From Dehalococcoidia bacterium UBA2160 (GTDB lineage: Bacteria; Chloroflexota; Dehalococcoidia; Lucifugimonadales; UBA1123), in the NCBI GenBank assembly GCA_002328865.1, contig DCWO01000020.1:1-20148 (forward strand): a DNA stretch of 20,148 nucleotides, written 5' to 3'. The notes beneath the pieces were generated by a model. The model searched no databases, had not been told where the DNA came from, and saw only the letters and a program-made list of their open reading frames with translations. The translations under genes and the position numbers were made by a program. Positions within the stretch are counted from its first letter, which is position 1. Each line of letters begins with the position of its first letter. Positions 8,486 to 15,375 of this stretch are shown here, piece by piece.

Positions 8486-9697
8486 TTACAGCGCCAGGTA
8501 ACCGAAGTTCCCGCTCGCAATGGCGGATGCGTCCGGCCGTGAGTCCAGGAAATCGCCCTCCGAGATTCCGAGCCTGGCCTGAATGGCGCCCATCTGCGCC
8601 TGAGAACAGTAGATATCGCCGAGATTGTGCACTCGGTCGAGCCGGTCTGCCAGTGTCTTCGGCTCGACATCCGGCGACACGACCAGATCTCCTGTTACGA
8701 TCAACGTTGCGGCGCCATCCAGGAACTCGAAGCGCGAGGGAACCAGTTCCATCTCGGATTCCACAAACCACAGCTCCCCTTGATAGAACACGGCTCGGGT
8801 CGAGAGGAGATCGCATTTAGCCGCGATGACGTCCCGGAGCTCCACGGGGCAGATCAACAAGTCTCTGACCGCCAGCGCCGAGATGCCGGAATCCAGCAGC
8901 GCCGGGTCGACGCCACGCTCGATCACCACCCGACCTTCAACCTGCAGCTTCGCCGCTTCGAGAGATCGGAGCATCGCATCGTCGATGTCCAACGGCATGT
9001 CGACGAGCTGGAACCCTTCGGGTATGACCCTGAGCCTGAGACGACCCGTCAGGTTCACGATTCGAGATCTGAGCAGATCCGCGTTCTCCGCATGAAACTG
9101 AGCCGATCGTCCCACGGCGATGGAGCGTATCTTGCGCTTGAGCAGATCGTTGGGCAGTACATCGGGCGCGCTGAAACCTCTCGCGACTACGAGACTGGAG
9201 CCGTCATCCAACGATTCCAGATACGGTCTATCCAAAACGAACCGGTTGGGAGCCAGGATGTCGCCTTCGTTGTAGGTCAGAACCTGCCCGTTATTCCATG
9301 CGATCTTGAGCAAGATCGCGCTCTCCAGGGGTTTCGGACATATGACGTCACCGTTGATGACGAGCGTTTGCACGCCCTCTTCGATGTCCTGGGCGGATAC
9401 GTCCGCCTCGACGACCAGCCGGCCATTGACGATCAGCGACAGGGGCTTGTCCCCGTTTCCAAGGTAGCCGGCGGAGAACGTGACTGGGCCGTTGATCAGC
9501 GTTGCATCAGCGGGGGCGATGGCCAGTGCGCCCACGTTGCCCGTGCTCATTTTCGCGACGAGGGAGGCTGTCTCTCTTGACGTCACCATGAATCCGACGT
9601 TGTTGACGCCGGCTATGGGAGCGAGGGACTCCGCCGTGGCATTCCGGAGATCAAGCAGCCCGACGTTGCCGATTCGTTTCTGGTCCTGTTGCGTCAT
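8486..9697 (-). CDS. Repeat protein of five ~80-residue units, unknown function
   Basis: No family recognised with certainty. The 403-residue protein is composed almost wholly of degenerate repeats of about 80 residues, at roughly 9-86, 87-166, 167-249, 250-329 and 330-385 (last one partial). Each opens with a beta-rich LIVxGxLVV-like strand pair, then an acidic xPDVxPxxL helix, then a second strand (LVINGDVIC, LAVRDLLIC, VHNLGDIYC) ending often in Cys, then a helix. There is no signal peptide or membrane segment, so it should be cytosolic. A solenoid or filament-forming scaffold resembling bactofilins is conceivable but only inferred. The ATG at 9695-9697 follows GAGG by about 8 bases; the open frame reaching 9850 runs through an intergenic repeat and is not used. 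Upstream on the same strand are an ECF sigma factor and an ABC transporter. Confidence 0.82.
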   Translation of the reverse strand: MTQQDQKRIGNVGLLDLRNATAESLAPIAGVNNVGFMVTSRETASLVAKMSTGNVGALAIAPADATLINGPVTFSAGYLGNGDKPLSLIVNGRLVVEADVSAQDIEEGVQTLVINGDVICPKPLESAILLKIAWNNGQVLTYNEGDILAPNRFVLDRPYLESLDDGSSLVVARGFSAPDVLPNDLLKRKIRSIAVGRSAQFHAENADLLRSRIVNLTGRLRLRVIPEGFQLVDMPLDIDDAMLRSLEAAKLQVEGRVVIERGVDPALLDSGISALAVRDLLICPVELRDVIAAKCDLLSTRAVFYQGELWFVESEMELVPSRFEFLDGAATLIVTGDLVVSPDVEPKTLADRLDRVHNLGDIYCSQAQMGAIQARLGISEGDFLDSRPDASAIASGNFGYLAL

Positions 9698-9791
9698 GTC
9701 TGTCACCTCAACTCTTTGTGAATGTTTGGATTGTTTGGCCCGCCCCGCAGGGTGTCTACGACCCGCGCAGGTCGGTCTGGGTCTACGGCGG

Positions 9792-9882
9792 CCCTTCGAC
9801 AGGCTCAAGGCGAACGAAGAATTGCAACTCCTCAAATTCGTTCTTGGCATGCCCCCAACCGTTCGTGGTGAGCCTGTCGAAC
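9792..9882. repeat. Inverted pair of the dispersed GTTCGACAGG repeat
   Basis: TTCGACAGGCTCA at 9795-9807 and its perfect complement TGAGCCTGTCGAA at 9869-9881 face each other 61 bases apart, like a small BIME or MITE. The right arm (9859-9882) is an exact reverse complement of 36-59. It lies between the sigma-factor gene and the repeat-protein gene and could fold into a stem in a read-through transcript. Confidence 0.75.
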
Positions 9883-9971
9883 CATGCGCTGGTCAGTAGA
9901 GGTCCGCGGCTCCCTGCGCCACTTCGAGGCCAGGCGCGAACGGAGCGTAGGCGAAACGGGTCACGAGTTGG

Positions 9972-10439
9972 TCACCACAGTTCACTCCTCTTGCGCAGAC
10001 ACCCGAGCGTCAACCGGATTCGAGGCCGCACCGTGGCGGCCGGGATTCCCATGTCCTCCGCGATCTCGCTGCTGTTCAGTCCATTCACGAACCTCTCGAC
10101 GATGATGTCGCGGTCGCGGGGAGCCAGCCCGTCCAGCATGGAAAGCGCGTCGATCGCCAGCGTCGGGTCGTCGCCGCTCTCGGGCTGCCTCAATGTGACC
10201 ATGAGCTCTTCGCCGTGTCTCTCGCGGCGGTATTGGTCGATGAACAGGTTTTTGGCCGTCGAGTAGAGCCACTTGCGACGTTGGTTCCGGCTGAGCTGCT
10301 CTAAAAGCAAGACATTGCTCGCCGCTCGCACGAAGGTCTCCTGCGTCAGGTCTTCGGCGGCGTAAGGGTCGTGGGTCAGGCTCCAGGCATATCCTCGTAG
10401 CCGGGCTTCGAACTCCTCGTAGAGATCCTCCAGCGTCAT
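9972..10439 (-). CDS. ECF-type RNA polymerase sigma factor
   Basis: Directs RNA polymerase to a set of promoters. The 155-residue protein has only sigma regions 2 and 4, the ECF plan. Region 2 includes DPYAAEDLTQETFVRA (core-binding and -10 contact) and KWLYSTAKNLFIDQYRRER; region 4 is LAPRDRDIIVERFVNGLNSSEIAEDMGIPAATVRPRIRL, with the helix-turn-helix at the end. The ATG at 10437-10439 has GGGGAG 4-6 bases upstream. It starts 26 bases after the ABC permease stop, so the three genes are likely one transcript. In the Bacillus subtilis sigY operon an ECF sigma is also linked to an ABC-2 transporter, which makes the pairing credible. No anti-sigma factor gene with a transmembrane segment is visible next to it; the downstream repeat protein could fill a regulatory role, but that is speculative. 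Confidence 0.93.
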   Translation of the reverse strand: MTLEDLYEEFEARLRGYAWSLTHDPYAAEDLTQETFVRAASNVLLLEQLSRNQRRKWLYSTAKNLFIDQYRRERHGEELMVTLRQPESGDDPTLAIDALSMLDGLAPRDRDIIVERFVNGLNSSEIAEDMGIPAATVRPRIRLTLGCLRKRSELW

Positions 10440-10465
10440 TGTGCTCCCCGCTCACGACGAATTGC

Positions 10466-11254
10466 TCAGTACTGTCCGAGAGAACCGCGCCTCTTTGCGA
10501 TTTTCTCACACGCCGTGAATATCGCCCAACCCACGACCAGATAGGCCAACGCGTTCACTATCAGCCAAACCATGCCGCCGTCCGCCCACGCCTGGCCGAG
10601 AGAAACGCCGTCCAGAGTGACCTGGCGCAGCAAAACAATGCCGTGCGTCGTGGGGAGAAAGCCGGCGAATCGCCCCAGTGCGTCTGGGAGCAGCGCAACG
10701 GGCAGGATGGCGCCGCTCAGATACAGCAGCAGATTCTCACTGAGGCTGGCCAACTGATCCACCTGCTTGAACAGCAGCGTAGCGCCGGCCATCATGAATC
10801 CCAACCCGATCAAGCTCACCATGGTTAGGCCGAACACCGGCAGGGCTTCCCAACGCAACGGAATGTCTACTCGGAGCGCCACGACGAGTCCGCCGACAAT
10901 CGTCGTGAGCATCACCGTGGCGATTATCAGAAGGCTGAACGACCGCGCCAGCACGATGACAGCCGACGGCGCTGGAGACATGAACATCTGCTCCAAGGTT
11001 CCCCATTGCGCCTCTTCGACCAGGGCGTAGTTCATGCCTGAGATCGCTATGGCCGCGTAGAACCAGACTATGTACCCGAGCAACGTGCCGGCGATCGTAT
11101 CCTGGTTCAGCTCGCCTCTGCCCACGATCAGGCTGATGAACACGAAGAAAAGGCTCAGGCGGAACAGCATCGTCAGCGTGTTGAATCGGTAGTCCCACCT
11201 GATGAGCAGGCCCTTGTATGTCTCGTTGACGCTGGAAGCCAGGATCGTCGTCAT
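10466..11254 (-). CDS. ABC-2 type transporter permease
   Basis: Membrane part of an exporter, paired with the ATPase directly upstream. The 262-residue protein has about six hydrophobic helices, for example LFRLSLFFVFISLIV, LLGYIVWFYAAIAISGM, SLLIIATVMLTTIVGGLVVAL, VFGLTMVSLIGLGFMMAGATLL, LLLYLSGAILPVALLP and GGMVWLIVNALAYLVVGWAIF. The segment EEAQWGTLEQMFMSP matches the conserved amphipathic stretch of ABC-2 permeases, and LPTTHGIVLLRQ is the usual late cytoplasmic loop. I chose the ATG at 11252-11254, which overlaps the ATPase stop as TGATG and has GAGG 7 bases upstream; a GTG one codon earlier is equally open. The overlap implies translational coupling. Cargo unknown. Confidence 0.93.
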   Translation of the reverse strand: MTTILASSVNETYKGLLIRWDYRFNTLTMLFRLSLFFVFISLIVGRGELNQDTIAGTLLGYIVWFYAAIAISGMNYALVEEAQWGTLEQMFMSPAPSAVIVLARSFSLLIIATVMLTTIVGGLVVALRVDIPLRWEALPVFGLTMVSLIGLGFMMAGATLLFKQVDQLASLSENLLLYLSGAILPVALLPDALGRFAGFLPTTHGIVLLRQVTLDGVSLGQAWADGGMVWLIVNALAYLVVGWAIFTACEKIAKRRGSLGQY

Positions 11255-12213
11255 CACGCCACCTCTCTGTGACCGTTGCTGAGCTCGATGAACACGTCCT
11301 CGAGATCCGGTGTGGCACGGACGACTGAAATCACGTCGAGGTCCGCGCGTTGGACTTGCGCAAACCTGGCCAACATGTGCTCTTGGCTGGAGAACGCGCC
11401 GCGAAGCACAGTGTTCCGGTCTTCGTGCGTCATCGTCATGTGTGGGACGGGGTTAGACCGAAAGTCCAGCTCGCCCGACACCGTTATCTCGTATGCGTGG
11501 GACTCGCCGAAGAGAGACAGCAACTCGTCGATCGGTTTGTCGGCGACCAACCTTCCCCGACGTATGATGGCGACCCGATGGCACAGCTCCTGTGCGATGT
11601 CCAGTTGGTGCGTGGTGAGGAGTATCGCCTTGCCTTCCTCCTGCGCCAGCCGCCGGACGATGTCTTTGACCGCACGGGATGCCTCGACGTCCAGACCCAG
11701 CGTCGGCTCATCCAGCAGCAACACCGGCGGGTCCGACACCAACGCGCAGGCGATGGCGACCTTCTGCTGCATCCCTCGCGAGAAATGCCGAATCCGCTCG
11801 TCGCGGCGGTCCCACAGCTCGAGGGTTCTGAGCAGCCGTTCGGCGATGGGTGTGATCTGTCGGCGCGGCACGCCTTTCAACCTCCCGAAGTACAGCAGGT
11901 TCTGCCAGGCGGATAGCCGCCAGTACACGTTCCGGGCGCCTTCGAGCACCGCGCCGATCCGCCGGGTCGCGTGTTTCCTCTGTCGTCGCAGATCGTACCC
12001 GTGGACCTTTATTGAGCCTGAAATCGGGGTCACGAGCCCGCAGATCATCTTGATCGTGGTGGTCTTGCCCGCGCCGTTGGGTCCGAGAAAGCCTACAATC
12101 TCACCGGAACGGATCTGCATGGAAACGCGATCCACAGCCGTCTCGGACTTCGCTCCGCGGCCAAACACCTTGGTCAGTTGGTCGATTTCGATTGCCGGCG
12201 ATGAGCAGCTCAT
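11254..12213 (-). CDS. ABC-2 transporter ATP-binding protein
   Basis: Powers the permease encoded next. The 319-residue protein has Walker A GPNGAGKTT (44-52), signature FSRGMQQK (144-151, a common variant of LSGGQ in this family), Walker B VLLLDEPTLGLD (164-175) and switch His202 in LLTTHQ. The Q-loop region is RIGAVLEGARNVYWRLSAWQNL. Past about residue 225 there is a C-terminal DUF4162-like tail (YEITVSGELDF to LEDVFIELSNG), usual in multidrug or lipid exporters of the CcmA/DrrA group. The ATG at 12211-12213 follows GGGAG by about 9 bases. It is the first gene of the probable ATPase-permease-sigma operon. The substrate cannot be told from the sequence. Confidence 0.96.
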   Translation of the reverse strand: MSCSSPAIEIDQLTKVFGRGAKSETAVDRVSMQIRSGEIVGFLGPNGAGKTTTIKMICGLVTPISGSIKVHGYDLRRQRKHATRRIGAVLEGARNVYWRLSAWQNLLYFGRLKGVPRRQITPIAERLLRTLELWDRRDERIRHFSRGMQQKVAIACALVSDPPVLLLDEPTLGLDVEASRAVKDIVRRLAQEEGKAILLTTHQLDIAQELCHRVAIIRRGRLVADKPIDELLSLFGESHAYEITVSGELDFRSNPVPHMTMTHEDRNTVLRGAFSSQEHMLARFAQVQRADLDVISVVRATPDLEDVFIELSNGHREVA

Positions 12214-12460
12214 GGCCAGGTCTCCCGTTTTCAGTCTTCAATAGCTAAGACGAACCGTGACGCCAAAGTGATGAGGCAGTTGGAGGACCGCGGGAAATCG
12301 GAGGAGGCAAGCGTCGGCAGGCTCCATTCATCGATCACTTGGCGAAATGCAGAGACCCCGTGTACCGTGGCATTGCGAACATCGGCTGGTGTCTTGAGTT
12401 AGAAGTTCGTATCATGATGTCGTGAGCCTTCGACAAGCTTCCAAGTAACGACTCCCCCGA

Positions 12461-12552
12461 TGTCATCCTGAGCGAAGTCGAAGGATCTGGCGGAATGCGA
12501 CAATTGCCTCCCTGCGGGGCCCCAGATGCTTCGCCTGCGGTCTCAGTATGAC
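12461..12552. repeat. 92-bp imperfect hairpin element
   Basis: Ends are TGTCATCCTGAG and CTCAGTATGACA, complementary at 11 of 12 positions. Inside, CGAAGGATCTGG and CCAGATGCTTCG pair at 11 of 12. The whole unit can fold as a long interrupted stem. A shorter relative with a perfect stem lies at 17941-17970. It looks like a non-autonomous mobile relic or REP-like element. Confidence 0.7.
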
Positions 12553-12590
12553 AATCTACAAAACGACCGTTACTGTCCGATGCATTGTCC

Positions 12591-12660
12591 GTCCCGCGGA
12601 TATAACGTTGCTCAGGCCGAACGGAGTAAGTGTTTCCCGTTCGTGGTGAGCCTGTCGAAC
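12591..12660. repeat. Second composite repeat (CGGA module + 24-mer)
   Basis: Bases 12591-12626 match 1-36 at 30 of 36 positions, with the same GAACGGAG end. Bases 12637-12660 are the exact reverse complement of 36-59, here in opposite orientation to the first module. So the two modules recur together but not in fixed relative orientation. Confidence 0.75.
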
Positions 12661-12732
12661 CACCCCGGCGTTCCAGTTTGATTCCCGACTTGTGCACCGA
12701 ATATGCGACTCAGGACACTAGAGGAGATTATT

Positions 12733-13389
12733 ATGCCGTGCAGCCAGTGTCGTGGAATCGAGGCGTTCTTCGACGACAACGAGGCGAGATCGGAGCTCAA
12801 AAACTATCGCAAGAAAGGTCCTCGGAATACGACCCGCCAGCTTTTGAACGCCATCGTCGAACGTGACCCGAAAGACAAGACGCTGCTCGACATCGGCGGC
12901 GGCGTTGGCGCCATCCAACACGAGTTGATCAAGGCCGGCATACGCAGCGCCGTGAGCGTTGACGCCTCGAGCGCCTATGCACGTGTGTCCTTGGATGAAA
13001 CCGTCGTCCGGGGTCACGCTGATCGATTGACCCATCATCTGGGCGATTTCGTGGATCTAGCCGACAGCATCGAATCCGCCGACATCGTGACCTTGGATCG
13101 TGTCATCTGCTGCTATGACGACGCGTCAAGACTGCTGGAGCGTTCAACCGAGCGTGCCACGCGGATGCTGGGTCTCGTCTACCCACGTGATGGATTGCCT
13201 AACCGCGCGGCGGTTTGGCTGCTCAATCTGGGACTTCGGATCAGACGCAGCGACTTCCGGTTATTCATTCACCCGAACACGTTGGTGACAGGCATCCTGG
13301 AGGGCGCCGGTTTCAGGCGCGTGCACCTGCGCAAGAACCTCATCTGGCAAGTGGTGTTGTACGAGCGAATTGGCAGCCAACGGCTCTGA
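12733..13389 (+). CDS. Class I SAM-dependent methyltransferase
   Basis: Transfers a methyl group from S-adenosylmethionine to an unknown acceptor. The 218-residue protein has motif I LLDIGGGVGAIQHEL (51-65), an acidic Asp at 77 after the second strand (AVSVDASSAY), and a motif IV-like strand DIVTLDRVICCYDD (117-130). The N-terminus MPCSQC has a CxxC pair, followed by a charged segment NYRKKGPRNTTRQLL. This N-terminal pattern is shared with methyltransferases often annotated as Mg-protoporphyrin methyltransferase-like; no bacteriochlorophyll genes are near, so I do not assign that role. The start ATG at 12733 has GAGGAG 7 bases upstream; a reading open from 12703 is ignored. It is alone and converges with the receiver-like gene. 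Confidence 0.9.
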   Translation: MPCSQCRGIEAFFDDNEARSELKNYRKKGPRNTTRQLLNAIVERDPKDKTLLDIGGGVGAIQHELIKAGIRSAVSVDASSAYARVSLDETVVRGHADRLTHHLGDFVDLADSIESADIVTLDRVICCYDDASRLLERSTERATRMLGLVYPRDGLPNRAAVWLLNLGLRIRRSDFRLFIHPNTLVTGILEGAGFRRVHLRKNLIWQVVLYERIGSQRL

Positions 13390-13617
13390 CCGGAGGGAGC
13401 GTTCGTGAAGGCGAATCGGACGATACTCGGGCCAGAGCCTGGAGGGTGGATCGGGGGGAAACCGACCACTCAGGTAGATGGGCCAACGGGGAGCCACGTA
13501 AGGGGAGCTCCCCGTCGGTCCGGTAGTGTTGGGCGGGCCCTGAACCATCGACTCATCCTCTCCGTATTGCCGGAGCGGTGCCGTACGAGACCGACGAAGG
13601 GCCGCCCTGTGCACTCG

Positions 13618-14064
13618 TTAGAACAATGCGTTGGCCCTGGCTCGAAAGCCATGGATGGCGATGTGAGAATCGCCCCATGCCACCGCGTGGATAGACGACA
13701 TTAGATCATCCAGGTCGCCGGCGGCGCCTTTCGAACCCTCTGGACTGCCGTCGGGATCCTCGCCGGCTTCATCTTCACCGAACGACGGGTCTCCTATGGG
13801 CATTATCAGAACGATGCCGATCGCTGGACGAGTCTTCATCACCCAGTTCGAGAAAGACAAGCCGTCGACCACGGGCATGTCGTCCAGGTCCATGATCACG
13901 ACGTCTGGGGAGAGCGACGACAGTGCAGAGATCGGACCGCCGTTGCCAGCGTATTCGATGACATTGGTCGTGGACTCGTCGTTCAGACGCCGCTTGAGCG
14001 CCTCCCTGACCGCAACGGGGCCACCCAGGATCGCTACATCAATCTGAGCTTCTGCAGGATTCAT
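13618..14064 (-). CDS. Degenerate stand-alone receiver domain protein
   Basis: Looks like a NarL/LuxR-type response-regulator receiver without the DNA-binding half. In 148 residues the phospho-acceptor context is kept, SPDVVIMDLDDMPVVDG (Asp59), and the end (AAGDLDDLMSSIHAVAWGDSHI) matches the usual last helix. But the acidic pair near the N-terminus is replaced by Gly-Gly (AILGGPVAVREAL), the switch Thr/Ser after strand 4 by Met (LIMPIGD), and the invariant Lys is missing. In its place sits a Gly/Asp/Glu-rich insertion of about 25 residues (91-115). It therefore may not be phosphorylated normally. The ATG at 14062-14064 has GAGG 6 bases upstream and overlaps the stop of a tiny ORF as ATGA. 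No histidine kinase is nearby. No HTH frame was seen downstream. Confidence 0.75.
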   Translation of the reverse strand: MNPAEAQIDVAILGGPVAVREALKRRLNDESTTNVIEYAGNGGPISALSSLSPDVVIMDLDDMPVVDGLSFSNWVMKTRPAIGIVLIMPIGDPSFGEDEAGEDPDGSPEGSKGAAGDLDDLMSSIHAVAWGDSHIAIHGFRARANALF

Positions 14065-14165
14065 TTGCACCTCTCGCATAGATTCAAGAGGTCGGCTTCG
14101 CGGAGTCCGTCCGAGATCGCCTCGGTCCTAAATTCGCGCTTCCGCGTCAGCATTTCGGCAGTCAC
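14061..14165 (-). CDS. Possible tiny ORF coupled to the receiver gene
   Basis: A frame of 34 codons from a GTG at 14163-14165 ends ...READLLNLCERCK, and its stop overlaps the receiver ATG (ATGA). Codon third positions are GC-rich like the neighbours. The same frame stays open to a TTG at 14276. No clear ribosome-binding site and no recognised family, so it may be the remnant of a longer protein or a chance frame. Confidence 0.25.
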   Translation of the reverse strand: MTAEMLTRKREFRTEAISDGLREADLLNLCERCK

Positions 14166-14569
14166 TGTCCGGCGCCGGCCACGCCCTTGGCTGATTCCTG
14201 CCAAATTGCGGCACGTTCTTGGCATGTTCGTTAGTTGGACACTGCCATTCCGACCTAACGACAAGCTCCCACCCAAGTTTCGTGGGCGCCTGCACCGAAC
14301 TCATGTCGTCAGATGCAGCGGAAAGAGGTTGCTCAGTCAACCGTTCGCTTACCCATCGGCGAGACGCGAGGACTCGGCAATCTTCATCCCCCATTTCGGG
14401 GTCCGTCGAACATCCAAGAACCAAACTGGTTCGTAGTTGGTGTCCGCGAATGGAGGGTTTGGAAAGAACAGCGCCGTGCTAAACTGATCGGAAACGTTGG
14501 GGTCATTCCCTGATCGACTTGTCGGGCCCGCAGACGATTCCCAGCCGGTGGGGTAGGTCGGATATTCGC
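14166..14569. other. Unassigned interval upstream of the lipoprotein
   Basis: About 400 bases between divergent genes. Frames are open on both strands but none has a good start site or recognisable protein. Promoters of both flanking genes should be here; I see no strong match. Confidence 0.5.
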
Positions 14570-15337
14570 ATGACTCGAATGATAGCGGCGGCGACAGCGA
14601 TGATCCTGTCGCTGGCGGCCTGCGCCGATCAGAACAACGCCCCCGCGGCTTCCGACCGAATCGAGAGCCCCAGTTCAGCGGTCGCGAAGAGTCCGCCGTC
14701 CGCGCCCCAGCCGGCGCCGGCTCGGACGCCCATCCCGACGGCAACCGCGGTTGTGGCGAAGCCGCCTCCGACCGCGACACCCTCTCCAACGCCAACGGCT
14801 CGACCATCGCCCGTGCCGACCTGGACTCCGAAAGCGCGGCCATCAACGCCGACCCCCATTCCCGACGAAGTGATCGCCGCGCACATGTCCGAAGACAAGA
14901 GCGAGGAGAAGGCGACGGACTTTGAACTGACGCTGTTCGACGGTGAGACGCTTCGGCTGTCGGAGCTGCAGGGGCAGGTCGTGGTCCTGAACTTCTGGGC
15001 GTCGTGGTGCCCTCCGTGCCGATGGGAGATGCCGTCGTTCGAAAAGACCTACCAGGAGTACAAAAACGACGGTGTGCTGTTTGTCGGAGTGGCGATCTCG
15101 GACTTCGAAAGCGCCGCGCTCGAGTTCGCCGAACTGACCGGCGTCACGTATCCGATCGGGCTCGACACCACCGGGGAGATATCCCGAGCTTACCGAGTGT
15201 TGAGCCTGCCGACGACGGTGTTCATCGATCCGCGGGGGAACATCGCCCGTCGCCTCAGCAACGTGGCCAACGAGGCGGTCCTCAAGATATTCATCGAAGG
15301 CCAGATCAGATCGATGACCGGCGCCTCAAGCGGTTAG
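14570..15337 (+). CDS. TlpA/ResA-like thioredoxin-fold lipoprotein
   Basis: Thiol-disulfide oxidoreductase on the outer face of the cytoplasmic membrane, probably reducing disulfides or serving cytochrome c maturation. The first 18 residues are a lipoprotein signal with lipobox LAAC (Cys18). Residues 38-100 are a Pro/Thr/Ala-rich linker (for example PTATPSPTPTARPSPVP), a flexible spacer that carries the domain off the membrane. The catalytic domain starts near 115 with the redox motif NFWASWCPPC (Cys147, Cys150), a cis-Pro loop LSLPTTVFIDPRG (Pro214) and the usual RRLSNV strand. Length and order fit the family with a long linker. The ATG at 14570 gives the signal peptide; an ATG at 14579 is possible. 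The upstream ribosome-binding site is weak. It converges with the enolase operon. No ccd or cytochrome genes are near. Confidence 0.92.
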   Translation: MTRMIAAATAMILSLAACADQNNAPAASDRIESPSSAVAKSPPSAPQPAPARTPIPTATAVVAKPPPTATPSPTPTARPSPVPTWTPKARPSTPTPIPDEVIAAHMSEDKSEEKATDFELTLFDGETLRLSELQGQVVVLNFWASWCPPCRWEMPSFEKTYQEYKNDGVLFVGVAISDFESAALEFAELTGVTYPIGLDTTGEISRAYRVLSLPTTVFIDPRGNIARRLSNVANEAVLKIFIEGQIRSMTGASSG

Positions 15338-15375
15338 CGCCGGGCGAATTGCCGCGCGCCGGGCGGTGACAGACG

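Larger units (their letters stand above)
12214..12732. other. Repeat-rich interval between ABC operon and methyltransferase
   Basis: No gene recognised. It holds a hairpin element (12461-12552), a second copy of the CGGA-TAA repeat (12597-12626) and a 24-mer (12637-12660), each listed separately. A degraded partial copy of the 24-mer family (CCTTCGACAAGCTTCC) lies near 12427-12442. The divergent genes on both sides should have their promoters here; none is convincing. Confidence 0.6.

Noticed and set aside
13480..13540. GC-rich palindromes (GGGGAGCTCCCC) that first suggested a group II intron domain V
   Set aside because: No GUGYG start, no domain V consensus and no reverse transcriptase nearby.
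13405..13704. 99-codon plus-strand frame with GGAGGG before a GTG, just after the methyltransferase
   Set aside because: The translation is rich in Gly/Pro/Arg, unrecognised, and runs antisense into the receiver gene. The good ribosome-binding site alone is not enough.
14629..14898. Gly/Val-rich minus-strand frame opposite the lipoprotein linker
   Set aside because: It is the antisense of the Pro/Thr/Ala-rich linker; low complexity explains it.
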